DNA of 47,392 nucleotides, taken from Trichocoleus sp. (GTDB taxonomy: Bacteria; Cyanobacteriota; Cyanobacteriia; Elainellales; Elainellaceae). Made by a program: the position numbers and the translations under genes. The stretch lies in contig DATNQD010000025.1 of the NCBI GenBank assembly GCA_036702865.1, forward strand, positions 1 to 47,392, given 5' to 3'. The notes beneath the pieces are model-generated. The model was not told the DNA's origin and did no database searches. It worked only from the letters and a program-made list of their open reading frames with translations. Below are positions 18,101 through 25,713 of the stretch, piece after piece; position 1 is the first letter of the stretch, and every line of letters begins with the position of its first letter.

Positions 18101-20141
18101 CCCGGCAAGCCCCCAGTGCAGACACTGCCTGTCCAACAATCACATCAGCCACTTCACCAGGGGTCAAAGCTTCCGCCAGAGCCGCCGTAATGGTTTGCAG
18201 GCGAACAGTCCGATCGGTTGATCGAGCCGCTGCCCGTTCAGCTTGCTTTCGATCGCTAATATCAACCGAGACACCAACCATTCGGGTTGCTTGCCCCATC
18301 TGATCAAAGTAAACTCGTCCCTGGCTGTTGAGCCATCGAACGGTTTGATCAGGACTGACGATCCGATATTCCTGACAGTAAGCTTCTGCTCCAGCGATCG
18401 CCCGTTCCAGGGCTTGTCTGAGGCGTTGTTGATCCTGTGGGTGAACCGTTGCAAAAAAGTCTTCTGCCGTCCCCACTTGAATGCCCCAAATCTCAAGAGC
18501 GTTCGGTGAGCAAACCACCTGATTGGTCTGAAAATCCACATCCCAGGCGACTATCCGGGCGGATGAAAGGGCAAGCTGGAGCCGCTCCTCCATTTGTTGC
18601 AACCCTAACTCTGCCCGTTTGCGATTCGTAATGTCATGCGAAATACCCAACACTTGACGGGGTGCCCCAGTTTGAGTGCGGGAAAAGACGAGATCTCGGC
18701 TCCATAGCCAGCGCCACTCTCCATCAGCATGACGTATCCGATATTCCCGCTCAATCACTTCCCCCTCTTGAGCACGATCGAAACGTTCTAAGTGGGCAGG
18801 TAATGTTGCCAAATCCTCCGGATGCATGAGCTTGGAGAATAGCCGGCTACCCATTGCCTCAATTTCGTCAGAGGAATATCCTAAAATTTCGCCAATCTGA
18901 CGATTGATATAGACAACGTGCTGTTCTACCAGATCATAAATGTAGAGAATTCCAGGCGTCGCATCTGCAACCTGTTCAATAAAGCGCTGACTTTCCTTGA
19001 GTTGCTCCTCGATCTGCTTCCTTGTGCGAATGTCTTGAAAGACGACAACGCTGGTTGGCGGACGATCGTGCATGGCAGGCAGCACATCTGCATCAACAAG
19101 TAGCGGAAAAACACCAGCTGGAGTATGCCAATTGATCTCAGCTCCCGCAATTTTCTCTCCCCTTGCTGCTCGCACTGCCGGAATCTGCTCGGGTGGGAGC
19201 CGTTGTCCTGCTGCATCTGTGCAGTAATAGTTTGCGTCATAACTTGCCCCCACATCTTTGGCAAGATCAACTCCGGCGATCGCATTTGCGGCTTGGTTGG
19301 AAAATGTCACCCGGAATTGCGCTGGATCAACCAGAATCAGCGGAGTGGGCAGCAGATTGAGCACTGCTTCTAGCCATTGCCGTTCACTGGTCTGGGTATC
19401 TGCCTTTTGCTGGAGTTGCTGTTCGAGTCGCTTGCGATCGTCAATCTCGGTACAGGTGCCAAACCAGCGAGTGATTTGACCTGTCTTGTCTCGATGAGGC
19501 AGTGCTTGCGCGAGATACCACCGATAGGAGCCATCTGCCATCTTCAAGCGATATTCAAGCTGATAACCAGTTCCAGCGGTGACTGCTTCTGTCCAGGCAT
19601 CAAGGGTGCGTTGCAAATCGTCTGGATGAACGAGTGGCTGCCACCCCTCAGCCAAAAGCTGTTCCAGGGTAATCCCAAAGGCATCCAGGCTTTGCTGGTT
19701 GAAATACTCCACTTCACCCTTCGGCTGACAAGTCCAAACCATGTGAGGAATGGCATCTGCCATCTGGCGAAATCGCTGTTCTTGCGATCGCAATGCTTCA
19801 ACTTTTTGCTGAAGTTCAGCAATCTGGTCTTGTAGCTGTCGATTGTGCTGCTGCAACCCGACTTCTGTAAGCAATGCTTCTAGAGAGTGGGCATTGGGCA
19901 TTACCGCTGCCTGGGTCAGGCTACTCGCTTTTTCGTTGCTTAAGTCAATTCTGTTCTCTGCACAGCAACGGCATTGGGAATGTCGGGCATACCGCTCAAC
20001 CAGCTCAGAACGGGAAACGCCCAGTTTTTTTGCCTGCTGCTCAAGCAACTGCCAGGCAGTATTCGTCAGAGACAACTTAACCGCTTGTTTGGATTCTCCA
20101 TGCCAAGCCTGAGTAAATTTGCCCGTTCTGTCACGCTTCAT
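15102..20141 (-). CDS. Giant hybrid histidine kinase with N-terminal ribbon-helix-helix-like domain
   Basis: At 1679 residues this is the largest protein here. Residues ~17-55 look like a ribbon-helix-helix DNA-binding unit: a short strand AVKLSLTNTAW, helix QLLEQQAKKLG, turn VS, helix RSELVERYARH, then a Cys-rich CRCC. A coiled coil (~95-125) leads to PAS (~125-240), PAS (~255-375), PAS (~385-510), PAS (~515-635), GAF (~645-808), PAS (~820-940), GAF (~945-1115), GAF (~1130-1295), HisKA (His1318), HATPase (WNLLSNAVKF; GGLGLGLAI) and receiver (Asp1604 in ILLLDIGMPQIDG). If the N-terminus binds DNA, this kinase could act directly at promoters, which is unusual for hybrid kinases. It is probably the first gene of an operon with the paralogous kinase downstream. 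Confidence 0.9.
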   Translation of the reverse strand: MKRDRTGKFTQAWHGESKQAVKLSLTNTAWQLLEQQAKKLGVSRSELVERYARHSQCRCCAENRIDLSNEKASSLTQAAVMPNAHSLEALLTEVGLQQHNRQLQDQIAELQQKVEALRSQEQRFRQMADAIPHMVWTCQPKGEVEYFNQQSLDAFGITLEQLLAEGWQPLVHPDDLQRTLDAWTEAVTAGTGYQLEYRLKMADGSYRWYLAQALPHRDKTGQITRWFGTCTEIDDRKRLEQQLQQKADTQTSERQWLEAVLNLLPTPLILVDPAQFRVTFSNQAANAIAGVDLAKDVGASYDANYYCTDAAGQRLPPEQIPAVRAARGEKIAGAEINWHTPAGVFPLLVDADVLPAMHDRPPTSVVVFQDIRTRKQIEEQLKESQRFIEQVADATPGILYIYDLVEQHVVYINRQIGEILGYSSDEIEAMGSRLFSKLMHPEDLATLPAHLERFDRAQEGEVIEREYRIRHADGEWRWLWSRDLVFSRTQTGAPRQVLGISHDITNRKRAELGLQQMEERLQLALSSARIVAWDVDFQTNQVVCSPNALEIWGIQVGTAEDFFATVHPQDQQRLRQALERAIAGAEAYCQEYRIVSPDQTVRWLNSQGRVYFDQMGQATRMVGVSVDISDRKQAERAAARSTDRTVRLQTITAALAEALTPGEVADVIVGQAVSALGACRGMVTLLNSAATELEAIRSIGFPPEVLQLWQRFPITASVPLAAAVRTQSPIFLPSLAAAIPTYPQLAALQDNLATGALVAIPLIVEQQVLGSLGLGFANVRQFNEAEQSFILALARQCAQAIHRSQLYQAGQIARANAEASEQRFRCLAESIPQIVWVAQANGFTEYYNQRWFEYTGLTLEESQNAKGCFRHPDDHDHFGKAWVKAVTNKEILQAEQRLKRADGVYRWHLTRAFPLLDDNGAIVKWFGTCTDIDDWKRMEQTQRFLAQASQTFVAASLDLQTILDMVTQLASELTNDVCVLNLAAEERQSLEHASFYHPDPEVRAFVEDLLERYPRRVNEGIGGRVMQTGEPLLMPVTSQEELSTAIKPEYRLYLERFQIRSTLLVPLKVQGQTIGLLSFTRHAPAEPHTQDDLNLFQDLADRAAMAIANARLYQQAEQARQQAERTADRTARLQAVTAALSESLTPIQVAEVIAQQTSAVVNAASVLVALVTPQKDELEIIHSLGDGVDLAPEWQRFPLSTATPLTDAIRAGQPIWEETLEDRINRYPHLAKNYAQAKYPAWISLPLMLEGQAVGGVSVTFAQLPQLEPDDRAFMLALAQQCAQAIVRAQLYEAEQRARSQAEAANRTKDEFLAMLSHELRTPMNPILGWSRLLQRGNLDANRTKIALETIERNAKLQVQLIEDLLDVSRILQGKLSLNPCPVSLASVIDAAISTVRLAADAKTIQIQTQIAANVGHVLGDAARLQQVIWNLLSNAVKFTPEQGQIEIQLTTVGAQAQIQVKDTGKGISAEFLPFVFDTFRQADSSITRTFGGLGLGLAIAHHIVELHGGTIQVESAGEGQGATFTVKFPLLSTSTALVQEATLANNTLTLQGIQILAVDDEIDNLELATFILEQAGASVVAAASAPEALRVLAQTKPDILLLDIGMPQIDGYDLLRQIRTLEAEQGDRQIPAIALTAYASEVDQQRAIVAGFQQHIPKPVEPDVLLQAILNLTSFTKS

Positions 20142-20333
20142 TGAAATACTACCCGTATGCCCATATGGCTGTCTTCATTAAATCTGGCTTAAGTAGTGTG
20201 ATCAATCTATCTCAAGATATATGCTGACTCAACAAATCATTCAATTGGCTTGAGAGCAGCTTATGCGACAGCAACATTGGATAATCCCCAGTCGTTCACA
20301 GAGCCGCACCGATCGCGCTAGGCAAGACCCAAC

Positions 20334-21215
20334 TCAGGGAATGGATAGATGTGATTTCAGTTTTGACAGAATATCCCAGGATTTAGTCCAGAGAATTGAT
20401 CCGCCTGCTTCTGGATCAACAAAATGTGAAGCGTTGGGTAGGCGCAAAGCCAAAGTTGCACCAAAATCAGGTGAATGAACTGTGCTGGTATCCAAACTGC
20501 CATACCAAAGATCGACAGGAATAGTAATGTCCTCCAGTTTAATAGACCACGGACTCAGCGCATTAACGAGGTCTCGTGCATATCCCTGGGAACCCTGAGA
20601 GAAACCTGCCTGCAAAGCTCGCTGATAGGCTGTGCTAAACGGATCACTCTCATACAACAATCGATCGCGCTCTGCACTCATGCCAATAATTAACTGCCAC
20701 AATCCATCGGGTGTCGCGATCTGCGAAAAGCGCTGCTCAAAGGCTGCGGCATCTTGTTGAACAGCAGCAATCATGCCTGCTACATCGGGATGCAAGCGTG
20801 ACTTGAGACTTGGATAAGTCAGTTCATCTTGCCCGGACACAATCGCGATCGCCTCCACCAAGTTTTGTGCTGCTAAAGCAAAGGCGAACGGTGCCCCTTG
20901 AGAGAAACCCACAGCGAGAACAGGATGCAGATCTTGGGCTTGAATTAATGCCTGTGAGTCCTCGACCCAGGAAGCCGGTGTCTTGCTTGGGTGCGGATCA
21001 GACGAGCCTAAACCCGGTCGATCGATCGCAATCAGTTTCAAGCCGAGAGCAGGGAGATCGCTTGCACCAAAACCAAGCCAACTGCTCATTCCGGCTCCGG
21101 TGCAAAACAAAACTGGAATACCGTCAACAGGTCCCCATTCAGACCAGGCAAGCTGACGACCATCAGACAATTGCATTGTTGCCTGTCTTTCGGGTGGGGT
21201 CACAGATTCTTTCAT
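20334..21215 (-). CDS. Alpha/beta hydrolase
   Basis: This 293-residue cytosolic alpha/beta-hydrolase-fold enzyme has no signal peptide. The oxyanion-loop region reads PVLFCTGAGMSSW. The strand and loop IAIDRPGLGSSDP are typical, and the nucleophile elbow is AVGFSQG with Ser105. His264 in PNASHFVDPEAGG is the likely catalytic His, and the acid is probably Asp242 or a neighbour. The substrate cannot be told from sequence. It lies 42 bases downstream of the MFS exporter on the same strand, so the two may be co-transcribed, as seen for small-molecule efflux or detoxification pairs (inference). Confidence 0.88.
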   Translation of the reverse strand: MKESVTPPERQATMQLSDGRQLAWSEWGPVDGIPVLFCTGAGMSSWLGFGASDLPALGLKLIAIDRPGLGSSDPHPSKTPASWVEDSQALIQAQDLHPVLAVGFSQGAPFAFALAAQNLVEAIAIVSGQDELTYPSLKSRLHPDVAGMIAAVQQDAAAFEQRFSQIATPDGLWQLIIGMSAERDRLLYESDPFSTAYQRALQAGFSQGSQGYARDLVNALSPWSIKLEDITIPVDLWYGSLDTSTVHSPDFGATLALRLPNASHFVDPEAGGSILWTKSWDILSKLKSHLSIP

Positions 21216-21257
21216 TGCTCTCGCTGCTCAGCTCCAAAACTCGATATCAAACTTAGC

Positions 21258-22541
21258 TTAAGACTGTAAGTTAGGAGGAGCCAGTTCTGGATGAGACTTC
21301 CACACCATTCGCCGCAGCCTGGGCAACTGACGCGCATAAAAAATGGCGACCACAACACAAATAACTCCGCTAATCGCAACCGTAGCGGGCGCACCAATGA
21401 AACTGATCAGGGTGCCCTGAAACAAATTACCAAACGAGATCATTCCCAAAAATGACATGATGTAAATGCTCATCACCCGTCCTCGCATCTCGTCCTGAAC
21501 CAGCGTTTGAATGATGGTATTACTGGAAGCTGATTGCAAAAGCGAGCCAAAGCCAATAACCGCCAGCAGTAAGGTAGAGAGCCAGATCGATCGAGACGCA
21601 GCAAAGGCAATCATGCCTAAGCCATAAATGATCGGGGCGATCGCAACCAACTGTCCCAACCCTCGCACCCCTCGACGCAGACTCAGTTGAACCGCAGCAA
21701 TCAGCGAACCTACACCCGATGCAGCCATTAACAAACCCAATGTATTGGCATTACCATGCAGAATTTCATTCGAAAAGATGGGAAGAACGACAGCAAAATT
21801 TATGCCGAGGAAGCTCACTAATCCAACCATGATTAGAATAGAGCGCACAGGAGCAAATCCAAATGCGTAGACAAATCCCTCTTTCAAATGCTGCATAATG
21901 GTGGCAAAGGTCAAGGATGACTGAGAAGCGGTTGATGGTTTGGGTTTGAGTCGCATGGCAATGAGCGCCAGTAAAACCGCAACATAGCTGATTCCATCGA
22001 TCAGAAAACAGTAGCCTGCATCCACACTCGCAAGCAGAACTCCGCCGATCGCAGGTCCAATTAGCCTCGCCCCATTAAACATAGAGGAGTTAAGCGCGAT
22101 CGCATTAATCAAACTTTCTTTACGCTCCACAATTTCCGGCACAAAAGCTTGACGAGTTGGGGAATCGATCGCATTCACAATGCCTTGAAACAGACTCAAC
22201 GCAATGATATGGGCAATATGAATTGTGCCCGTCAAAGTGAGAATTGCCAGGAGAAAAGACTGAAGCATAGATAGCGCCTGAGTCACAAGCAGCGTTTGCC
22301 GATGGTTCCAGCGATCGCTCAATACCCCGCCAAAGGGAACCAACACCAGGTTAGGCACCTGGCTAGCAAAACCCACAATTCCCAGTAGCACAGGCGATTG
22401 GGTCAGGTGGTAGACGAGCCAAATCATCGCCACCATCGTAATCCAATTACCGACCAGGGAAAGCCCCTGCCCCAGAAAGAACAGTCGATAATTTCTTGAT
22501 TGAAAAGCTGGAAATGAGAGGGTTTGATTGATGAATTTCAA
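21258..22541 (-). CDS. MFS transporter, EntS-like (MFS_3)
   Basis: This 427-residue inner-membrane transporter has about 12 predicted hydrophobic helices. The N-terminus FRSRNYRLFFLGQGLSLVGNW-like pattern (residues ~14-34 here) and the A-type loop GGVLSDRWNHRQTLL are characteristic of the EntS/MFS_3 exporter group, as is the IDSPTRQAFVPEIV loop near residue 126. Members export siderophores, macrolides or other small molecules by proton antiport. The substrate here is unknown. The start ATG at 22541 is in the usual position for the family. The alpha/beta hydrolase follows directly. Confidence 0.9.
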   Translation of the reverse strand: MKFINQTLSFPAFQSRNYRLFFLGQGLSLVGNWITMVAMIWLVYHLTQSPVLLGIVGFASQVPNLVLVPFGGVLSDRWNHRQTLLVTQALSMLQSFLLAILTLTGTIHIAHIIALSLFQGIVNAIDSPTRQAFVPEIVERKESLINAIALNSSMFNGARLIGPAIGGVLLASVDAGYCFLIDGISYVAVLLALIAMRLKPKPSTASQSSLTFATIMQHLKEGFVYAFGFAPVRSILIMVGLVSFLGINFAVVLPIFSNEILHGNANTLGLLMAASGVGSLIAAVQLSLRRGVRGLGQLVAIAPIIYGLGMIAFAASRSIWLSTLLLAVIGFGSLLQSASSNTIIQTLVQDEMRGRVMSIYIMSFLGMISFGNLFQGTLISFIGAPATVAISGVICVVVAIFYARQLPRLRRMVWKSHPELAPPNLQS

Positions 22542-22743
22542 TGGACAATATACCTTTTCAGATCAGAATAGTGATGACAAGATAGTTGCAGCTTGACTCT
22601 GTAATTAGAACAACGCGATCGCGCATCAATTGAATCGTATTTGAAGTTTGTTGAGATTGGATTGCAACCATTATTTTCTCCTTTCACCCAAGTTCGAAGT
22701 ACATAAATTCCGACATTCAGGAGGTCGTAGCACAGTTGCCGAT

Positions 22744-23898
22744 TTACTCCACTGCTGAGTGAATGTTGGGTGCTGTTGGTTGGTTATCACCCGTTTCAGC
22801 CGGTTGGCTTGATTGCGCTCGATCGCCACCCACTTGTTTTACAGTCGACGTAACTTTCGGTTCTGTTGCAGGACGTTCGTTGTTTCGTTCTGCAGCGCGA
22901 TCGCTCAAATAAGTCAACAAGGAGGGCGACCAGGCAGAATGGCTGTCCTTTCCAAATGCACGCGCTTCTCCAATTCCACCAGGGTTGGGTAAGAGTCGAT
23001 TGGCTAAACCGAATAGATTTGTGCTCAGTTCAGGAAACAGGGCATAGAATTTGGCAGAAAGCCAGGTTGGAAATGGCACAATCACTTCCGCAGCACCCCG
23101 ACGAAGTCCAGCGATCGTGACACGGGCAACTTTTTCGGCACTCGCAGAGATCAACGGCAGCGAATCACTGATGCTGAACCAGGCAAATTCTTTGCGGTTT
23201 TGTCCTTTCATCACACCATGATCGAGAACGCCAGTGCGAATAAAACCAGGGCAAACCGTCGTAACGGCAATTCCATCTTTTGCCAATTCGGTTCGCATCC
23301 CTTCTGATAGCCCAACGAGAGCAAACTTGCTGGCACAATACGCAACCATATGCGGTGATGCCAGTTTTCCCCCAATTGAGGAGATATTGACAATGCGTCC
23401 AGCCTTGCGTACCTGCATCTCTGGTAAGACGGCATAAGTAGCATAAAGCGGTGCCCAGAAATGCAGCTTCATCAGGTCATCGTAGTCCTGCATAGTCAGG
23501 TTTTCCAATGGCCCAACAATATCTGTTCCGGCATTGTTAATGAGAATATCGATCGCTCCAAAGTATTCCCTAACTTGCTGGATCATTTGCTCTACTTGGG
23601 CTTGATCCGTCACATCACAAGTGATTGCAAAAACGTTTCCACCTCGTTGTTCCAGGTCAGTTTTTGCCCGTTCCAGTTCGGCTTCATCCCGCGCACAGAT
23701 CGCCACCCGTGCCCCAGCATCAATTAACTGGCGTGCCATCACCAACCCTAATCCGCGTGAACCGCCTGTCATCAGAATAGTTTTACCTGGCAGGTCGTAA
23801 ACCCATTCGCGCCACCAGCGATCGAGCATCAGGAAACCGGGTAGCAGTGCGAATGCAAAGGCAATCAGTCTAAATAAGCTGTCGAAGTGAATATGCAT
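22744..23898 (-). CDS. Short-chain dehydrogenase with N-terminal membrane anchor
   Basis: This 384-residue SDR has a hydrophobic N-terminal segment (residues ~8-24, FRLIAFAFALLPGFLML), suggesting membrane attachment with a cytosolic catalytic domain. The cofactor motif TGGSRGLG is at 44-51 and NNAG at 121-124. Ser174 lies in NISSIGG, and Tyr187-x3-Lys191 in AYCASK. A C-terminal extension of about 60 residues is polar and probably disordered. Classical SDRs are ~250 residues, so both ends are extended. The substrate is unknown. The gene starts 20 bases from an RND-pump scrap on the same strand. Confidence 0.9.
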   Translation of the reverse strand: MHIHFDSLFRLIAFAFALLPGFLMLDRWWREWVYDLPGKTILMTGGSRGLGLVMARQLIDAGARVAICARDEAELERAKTDLEQRGGNVFAITCDVTDQAQVEQMIQQVREYFGAIDILINNAGTDIVGPLENLTMQDYDDLMKLHFWAPLYATYAVLPEMQVRKAGRIVNISSIGGKLASPHMVAYCASKFALVGLSEGMRTELAKDGIAVTTVCPGFIRTGVLDHGVMKGQNRKEFAWFSISDSLPLISASAEKVARVTIAGLRRGAAEVIVPFPTWLSAKFYALFPELSTNLFGLANRLLPNPGGIGEARAFGKDSHSAWSPSLLTYLSDRAAERNNERPATEPKVTSTVKQVGGDRAQSSQPAETGDNQPTAPNIHSAVE

Positions 23899-23917
23899 CA
23901 GTCGAAAACTCCTTGGG

Positions 23918-23989
23918 CATCAGCAGAATCGAGTTTTTGGTCACTAATCCCATCAGCAACACAATTCCAATCAGCGCAAACAGACCAAG
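23918..23989 (-). pseudogene. Fragment of an RND efflux pump
   Basis: A 24-residue stretch reads LGLFALIGIVLL then MGLVTKNSILLM. This is the highly conserved transmembrane segment near the C-terminus of AcrB-type RND transporters (usually ...LIGIVLLMGLVTKNAILLVDF). Nothing else of the ~1040-residue pump is recognisable on either side, so only a scrap remains. It lies in a short open frame (23870-24118) whose other residues look unrelated. Confidence 0.6.
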
Positions 23990-24595
23990 TCCCTTGTAAC
24001 CCCTTCCGACTAGAAAGCCAGGCCCTCGGACGGTTGGCTTGCGAAACTTCCATTGACTCCCCCCTGCTGCCAAAATCAGTACTAAAATTTTGCACTTTGA
24101 CTTGAATCCGACCGCCATTGCTCGATCGCATTTATCAGTTTTTTCAACTTCACTTTAAAGAACCTTGATGGCTAAGTTCTCTTTCATCGGGAGGAACAAT
24201 TGTTACGAATCGGTCAGCTTATAGGTTAAGTGTTTATCTCAAATTAATAGAGCCGACTCTTTACTCTAAGTAGAGCTTAAATCAACGCTCAAAACTTTAG
24301 TGGTACGGCAAATTAATAATGGAATAAAATGTTGCCAGGAAGACAACTAAAAATTTACAAAAACTCTACCTTAAGTAGTCTTGAGAGTATAATTTCAAAT
24401 CAGTAATTAAACATTTAAGCGTTGTCTCACGGTTCATCAATTGATTCAGAAAGGCATTACAGATCAATCAAAACACTATTTTTAGTTATTGTTACACTCG
24501 TCTCTGAAAGTAGTCTGAAGCTCTTGACAAAGCACAAATCTTGGCTGAGTTCATATCGCTGCCTGTGCTAGACAATCAACTCATTTTTCAATAGA
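23990..24595. other. Intergenic region without a recognised gene
   Basis: This AT-rich sequence lies between the RND scrap and the stop of the receiver-kinase. Short open frames near 24000-24130 have no recognisable content. The promoter of the membrane-anchored SDR should lie here, but no clear -35/-10 pair stands out. Confidence 0.5.
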
Positions 24596-25699
24596 TTACT
24601 GATGAAATTCGACAGTAAACGTTGTTCCTAAACCTTCTTTGCTTTCTATACTAATCGTGCCACCGTGAGCATCAACACATTGTTTAACAATGGAAAGCCC
24701 TAAGCCTGTACCCGGTATTTGCTTAGTATTTGAACTTCGATAAAAGGGACTAAATAGCTGTGTTTGCTCTGCGATCGGAATGCCAATTCCTTGATCTTGA
24801 ATTTGGAATATCACTGAATCGAGCTGACAAAAAACATTCAATTTCACATCCGTTTGTTCTAATGAGTATTTAACTGCGTTAGAAAGAAGATTAGCCAAAA
24901 TATAGTGGAGCAGCTTGCTATCAAAGCAGTAGATTGTTTGAGAAGAATCAATCGATCGTTTAATCGTTAAGATAATTGAATGATTCGCTCTAACTGCCAT
25001 ATGCAACTCTTCAATCAGATTACGACAGAAATCATCCAGATCGATCGGAACGGGATGACATTGCAAGTTTCCGGCTTCAGACTCACCGATAATTAAAACA
25101 TCCTCTAGCAGATCTCGCATCTGGTGAACACTATCTTTAGCGCGTTGAATATAAAGTTCTTCCTTTGCAGGTGAAATTGTCCGATCTCCTCGACTAATAA
25201 TATCGAGCGCAAGCTGAATTACTGCTAACGGATTGCGAAACTCATGAGAGACAATAGAAACAAATCGAGACTTAATCTCATGTAATTCCTTTTCTCGCTC
25301 TGCTGCCTGGTGAATCGCGACTTCCGCTTGATAACGACTGAGCGCAATTTCGATCGCCGTACTCAGATCATGGTTCTCAAAGGGTTTAACGATGTATCCA
25401 AAAGGATGGGTTAACTTTGCCTGTTCTAAGGTAGCTGAATCAGCATGGGCTGTGAGGTAAACAACGGGTAAGTTAAATCGTTCTTGAATTTCAGCAGCAG
25501 TTTCAATGCCATCTCGGTCTCCATAGAGTTGAATATCCATGAGTACGAGATCAAGCGGAAATTGCTCAGCCGCTTGTAGGGCAGTTTCGGCAGAATCAGC
25601 GATCGCGGCAACATTGTAGCCGAGGCGAAGCAGCCGTTGCTGAATATCCATTGCAATCAATGGTTCATCTTCCACCACTAAAATGTTAGTTTTTTCCAT
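24596..25699 (-). CDS. Receiver-HisKA histidine kinase
   Basis: This 367-residue soluble protein has an N-terminal receiver (residues ~4-122; Asp55 in LVLMDIQLYG, Lys in YIVKPFENH), a short coiled linker (~122-142), HisKA (His152 in SIVSHEFRNPLAV) and HATPase (N-box LANLLSNAVKYS; G-box GTGLGLSIVKQ). There is no sensory domain besides the receiver, so its input is probably a phosphoryl group from another kinase. The receiver closely resembles that of the gene at 4509-7091 (same DGIE.A..I...FN.PVVYLTAHA pattern). It lies 14 bases after the ethylene-binding-domain kinase, the likely phosphate donor. No DNA-binding output lies nearby. Confidence 0.9.
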   Translation of the reverse strand: MEKTNILVVEDEPLIAMDIQQRLLRLGYNVAAIADSAETALQAAEQFPLDLVLMDIQLYGDRDGIETAAEIQERFNLPVVYLTAHADSATLEQAKLTHPFGYIVKPFENHDLSTAIEIALSRYQAEVAIHQAAEREKELHEIKSRFVSIVSHEFRNPLAVIQLALDIISRGDRTISPAKEELYIQRAKDSVHQMRDLLEDVLIIGESEAGNLQCHPVPIDLDDFCRNLIEELHMAVRANHSIILTIKRSIDSSQTIYCFDSKLLHYILANLLSNAVKYSLEQTDVKLNVFCQLDSVIFQIQDQGIGIPIAEQTQLFSPFYRSSNTKQIPGTGLGLSIVKQCVDAHGGTISIESKEGLGTTFTVEFHQ

Positions 25700-25713
25700 C
25701 TTGTTGATTGCTG

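Noticed and set aside
23870-24131. Short overlapping ORFs as an intact small membrane protein
   Set aside because: Only the RND-like block is recognisable and the flanking residues look unrelated, so a pump remnant is the simpler reading.
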